Positions 62,453 to 64,000 of a DNA stretch of 64,000 bases are shown piece after piece. Below the pieces are notes generated by a model that searched no databases, was not told the origin of the DNA, and was given only the letters and a program-made list of their open reading frames with translations. The DNA is taken from positions 745,791 to 809,790 of the forward strand of contig JAREIK010002964.1 in assembly GCA_029783825.1 (NCBI GenBank), written 5' to 3'. Made by a program: the position numbers and the translations under genes. Positions within the stretch are counted from its first letter, which is position 1. Each line of letters opens with the position of its first letter. The stretch is from Sapria himalayana (Eukaryota > Streptophyta > Magnoliopsida > Malpighiales > Rafflesiaceae).

Positions 62453-64000
62453 GTAGGCAAGCAGGTTTTAGGCTAAGGAAGTAGTTGTCTCCCATCTTAA
62501 AGGAAATTGGAGAAGGGAAAAGATAGATTTCATTGTCCCAGTTTCATTTCACTCTTGATCAAGGAATTGATGTCTCAGTATGTCAAACTACCATCAATCT
62601 ATTTCTCCTATTGGAGCTGTAGATAGGTACACACATAATAAAAAAAATATTTGAAATTTTTTTTCCATCTCTTTTAATGTTTCATTCATTTTGCTATTAT
62701 ACTAAGCAACCTCTAAATGAATTTCTTTTTTTATCTAGTTAGATTCCACACCATATTGATCATCCAATCTGCATATTTTCTACTAATAGATCTCAATGTT
62801 CTCAGTGGGTAAGCCCCTACTTGTGCTTCTCCTACTGGCTTGGATGCTTTAGGTTATGGAAAAAATAGGTTTAATTAGAGCTTCGACTGTTCATTGCACG
62901 AATGACCGATAGCATGAACTCTCTTTGAGGGTAAAATAAGTCCATACTTTCGACATGTAGCCAACTGGAATGTGGGAGATCTTATCTTTCTATCCAAGCC
63001 ATGATTTTGGTTCAGAATCTATCAACACTAACCTTTTAGCCTAGTGTTGACAGATTCCCTCCTAGATTACTATCTAACCCAAGTTCAGTAGCTTTTAATT
63101 CTTGTTGAGAGCAAGCATTTCTTTTGCACATGCCTTGATAACAACTATTTTTTCTAGTTTTTTGATGTTCATTCTTCTCTCTTAGTTAATTTTTCTAAAG
63201 GGCCTAACCAATCAATCTTTCTTTATCTTTCAATTTCCAGGGTAAAGGCCAAGAGTTATTTCATAAGAGCAAAAAACTATCTTTTTCTTCAATGAGAAAA
63301 TATTCATTCGTAGTCACTAAGAGGAAGATCCTCTTATTCTTATTCAATGCTAGCTTTGACCTATTCCCTCATAGAACCAAGGCCAAGAATCCATGCATTT
63401 ACCATGAGCTTTTCCTAGTGGGAATCTATGATGTGAAAAAAACCCTCTCTTCCCAAAGCCCAAGAGCTTTGTTAACATAGGATAAATACCTCCCTCTATC
63501 TAATACAATTGAATTTTCCTAGTTTTTATAGAAATTTGAGAAGAAGGTGCTACCTTCCCCTCTACCCTATGCTTCCCCTGGGAGAGCCTTTATCCTTGTA
63601 GCTCTCACTTCCTCCTTATTCAAGATGAGTAATTAAATGACTCATAATTTGTTGAATGAATTTTAGATCTACTGGCACTTTCATATCATATATGGTCCTA
63701 TCAGTCTCTCCTGGCCTAGTCACTAATGGTCCAGATATTTTATAACATGTCCCTAGTTTAAGCTATAAAACTATAACTAGTCTTCATCCCATGGACCACA
63801 ACTAATAAAAGAATCAATACCTACTAGTAGTTCCTCATGCAAGAGCTTCTTATTTGTGTTATCTCTATCATGGATTGGTCAATGATCACTATGGATACCT
63901 AAATTACTCTAGTTGAGGCTGAGGAAAGAAAGAGAGAATCTATACAATATGCTTCTTTCCCAAATTGATAGATAGAATCCATTCTATCTAATTAATAAAG

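Larger units (their letters stand above)
56366..64000 (-). repeat. Giant background repeat, inverted copy D
   Basis: On the minus strand this runs from the equivalent of about 5.6 kb (at base 64000) through 9.07 kb, then directly into the equivalent of 20.67-23.85 kb (59396-56370). It lacks CACTA-1 and lacks the equivalent of about 6.58-7.5 kb. At about 56365 it joins copy C, so that unit position about 23.85 kb is followed by position about 3.78 kb. It is interrupted by the LTR insertion at 60641-62452 and contains a 563-bp tandem duplication. The short open frames at 57396-57629, 57699-57950 and 63292-63480 have no recognisable domain. Confidence 0.7.

Noticed and set aside
63292..63480. 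Frame sharing VGI.DVK..SS.SPR.LLT with a minus-strand frame at 5999-6184
   Set aside because: The equivalent parts of copies B and C do not keep it, so the match most likely reflects DNA similarity of the repeat.

Overview
The window looks like repeat-dense, gene-poor heterochromatin from a flowering-plant nuclear genome. The evidence is two En/Spm-type CACTA DNA transposons with plant-type TNP2 and TNPA-like transposase remnants, five hAT insertions with 8-bp target duplications, one LTR-type insertion with a 5-bp duplication, and an AT-rich, CpG-poor background. The species cannot be told from the sequence. I see no intact host gene, tRNA, rRNA or CRISPR array. Every coding region is a broken transposase, apart from one weak candidate reading frame in the background repeat. 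All alignments were made by eye; percentages were not computed.

Layout: the background is one very long, diverged repeat. Copy A runs from base 1 to about 38.9 kb. Copy B follows head-to-tail from about 38.9 to 50.23 kb. At about 50.23 kb the orientation flips, and the rest (50.23-64 kb) is made of inverted copies C and D. Subtracting the transposons from copy A gives an ancestral unit of about 19.7 kb.

Insertions in order: CACTA-1 (9074-20664, TSD TAA) carries a TNP2 pseudogene into which hAT-1 (13031-15376) has jumped. CACTA-2 (about 25.9-32.73 kb) belongs to another subfamily, and hAT-2 (31276-31959) sits in its second gene. hAT-3 (33988-34739) is a GC-rich element with an 18-bp tandem array. 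hAT-4 (41775-42173) and hAT-5 (42532-42958) lie in copy B. An LTR, probably solo (60641-62452, minus strand), lies in copy D. For CACTA-1, hAT-4, hAT-5 and the LTR, another copy of the background repeat in this same window shows the unoccupied site, so those insertions post-date the duplication.

The most unusual structure is a near-perfect 142-bp-arm palindrome at 45008-45317, present only in copy B. Compared with copies A, C and D it replaced about 265 bp, and its distal junction falls in a 7-bp microhomology. This is the expected signature of fold-back template switching, or alternatively of an assembly artefact.
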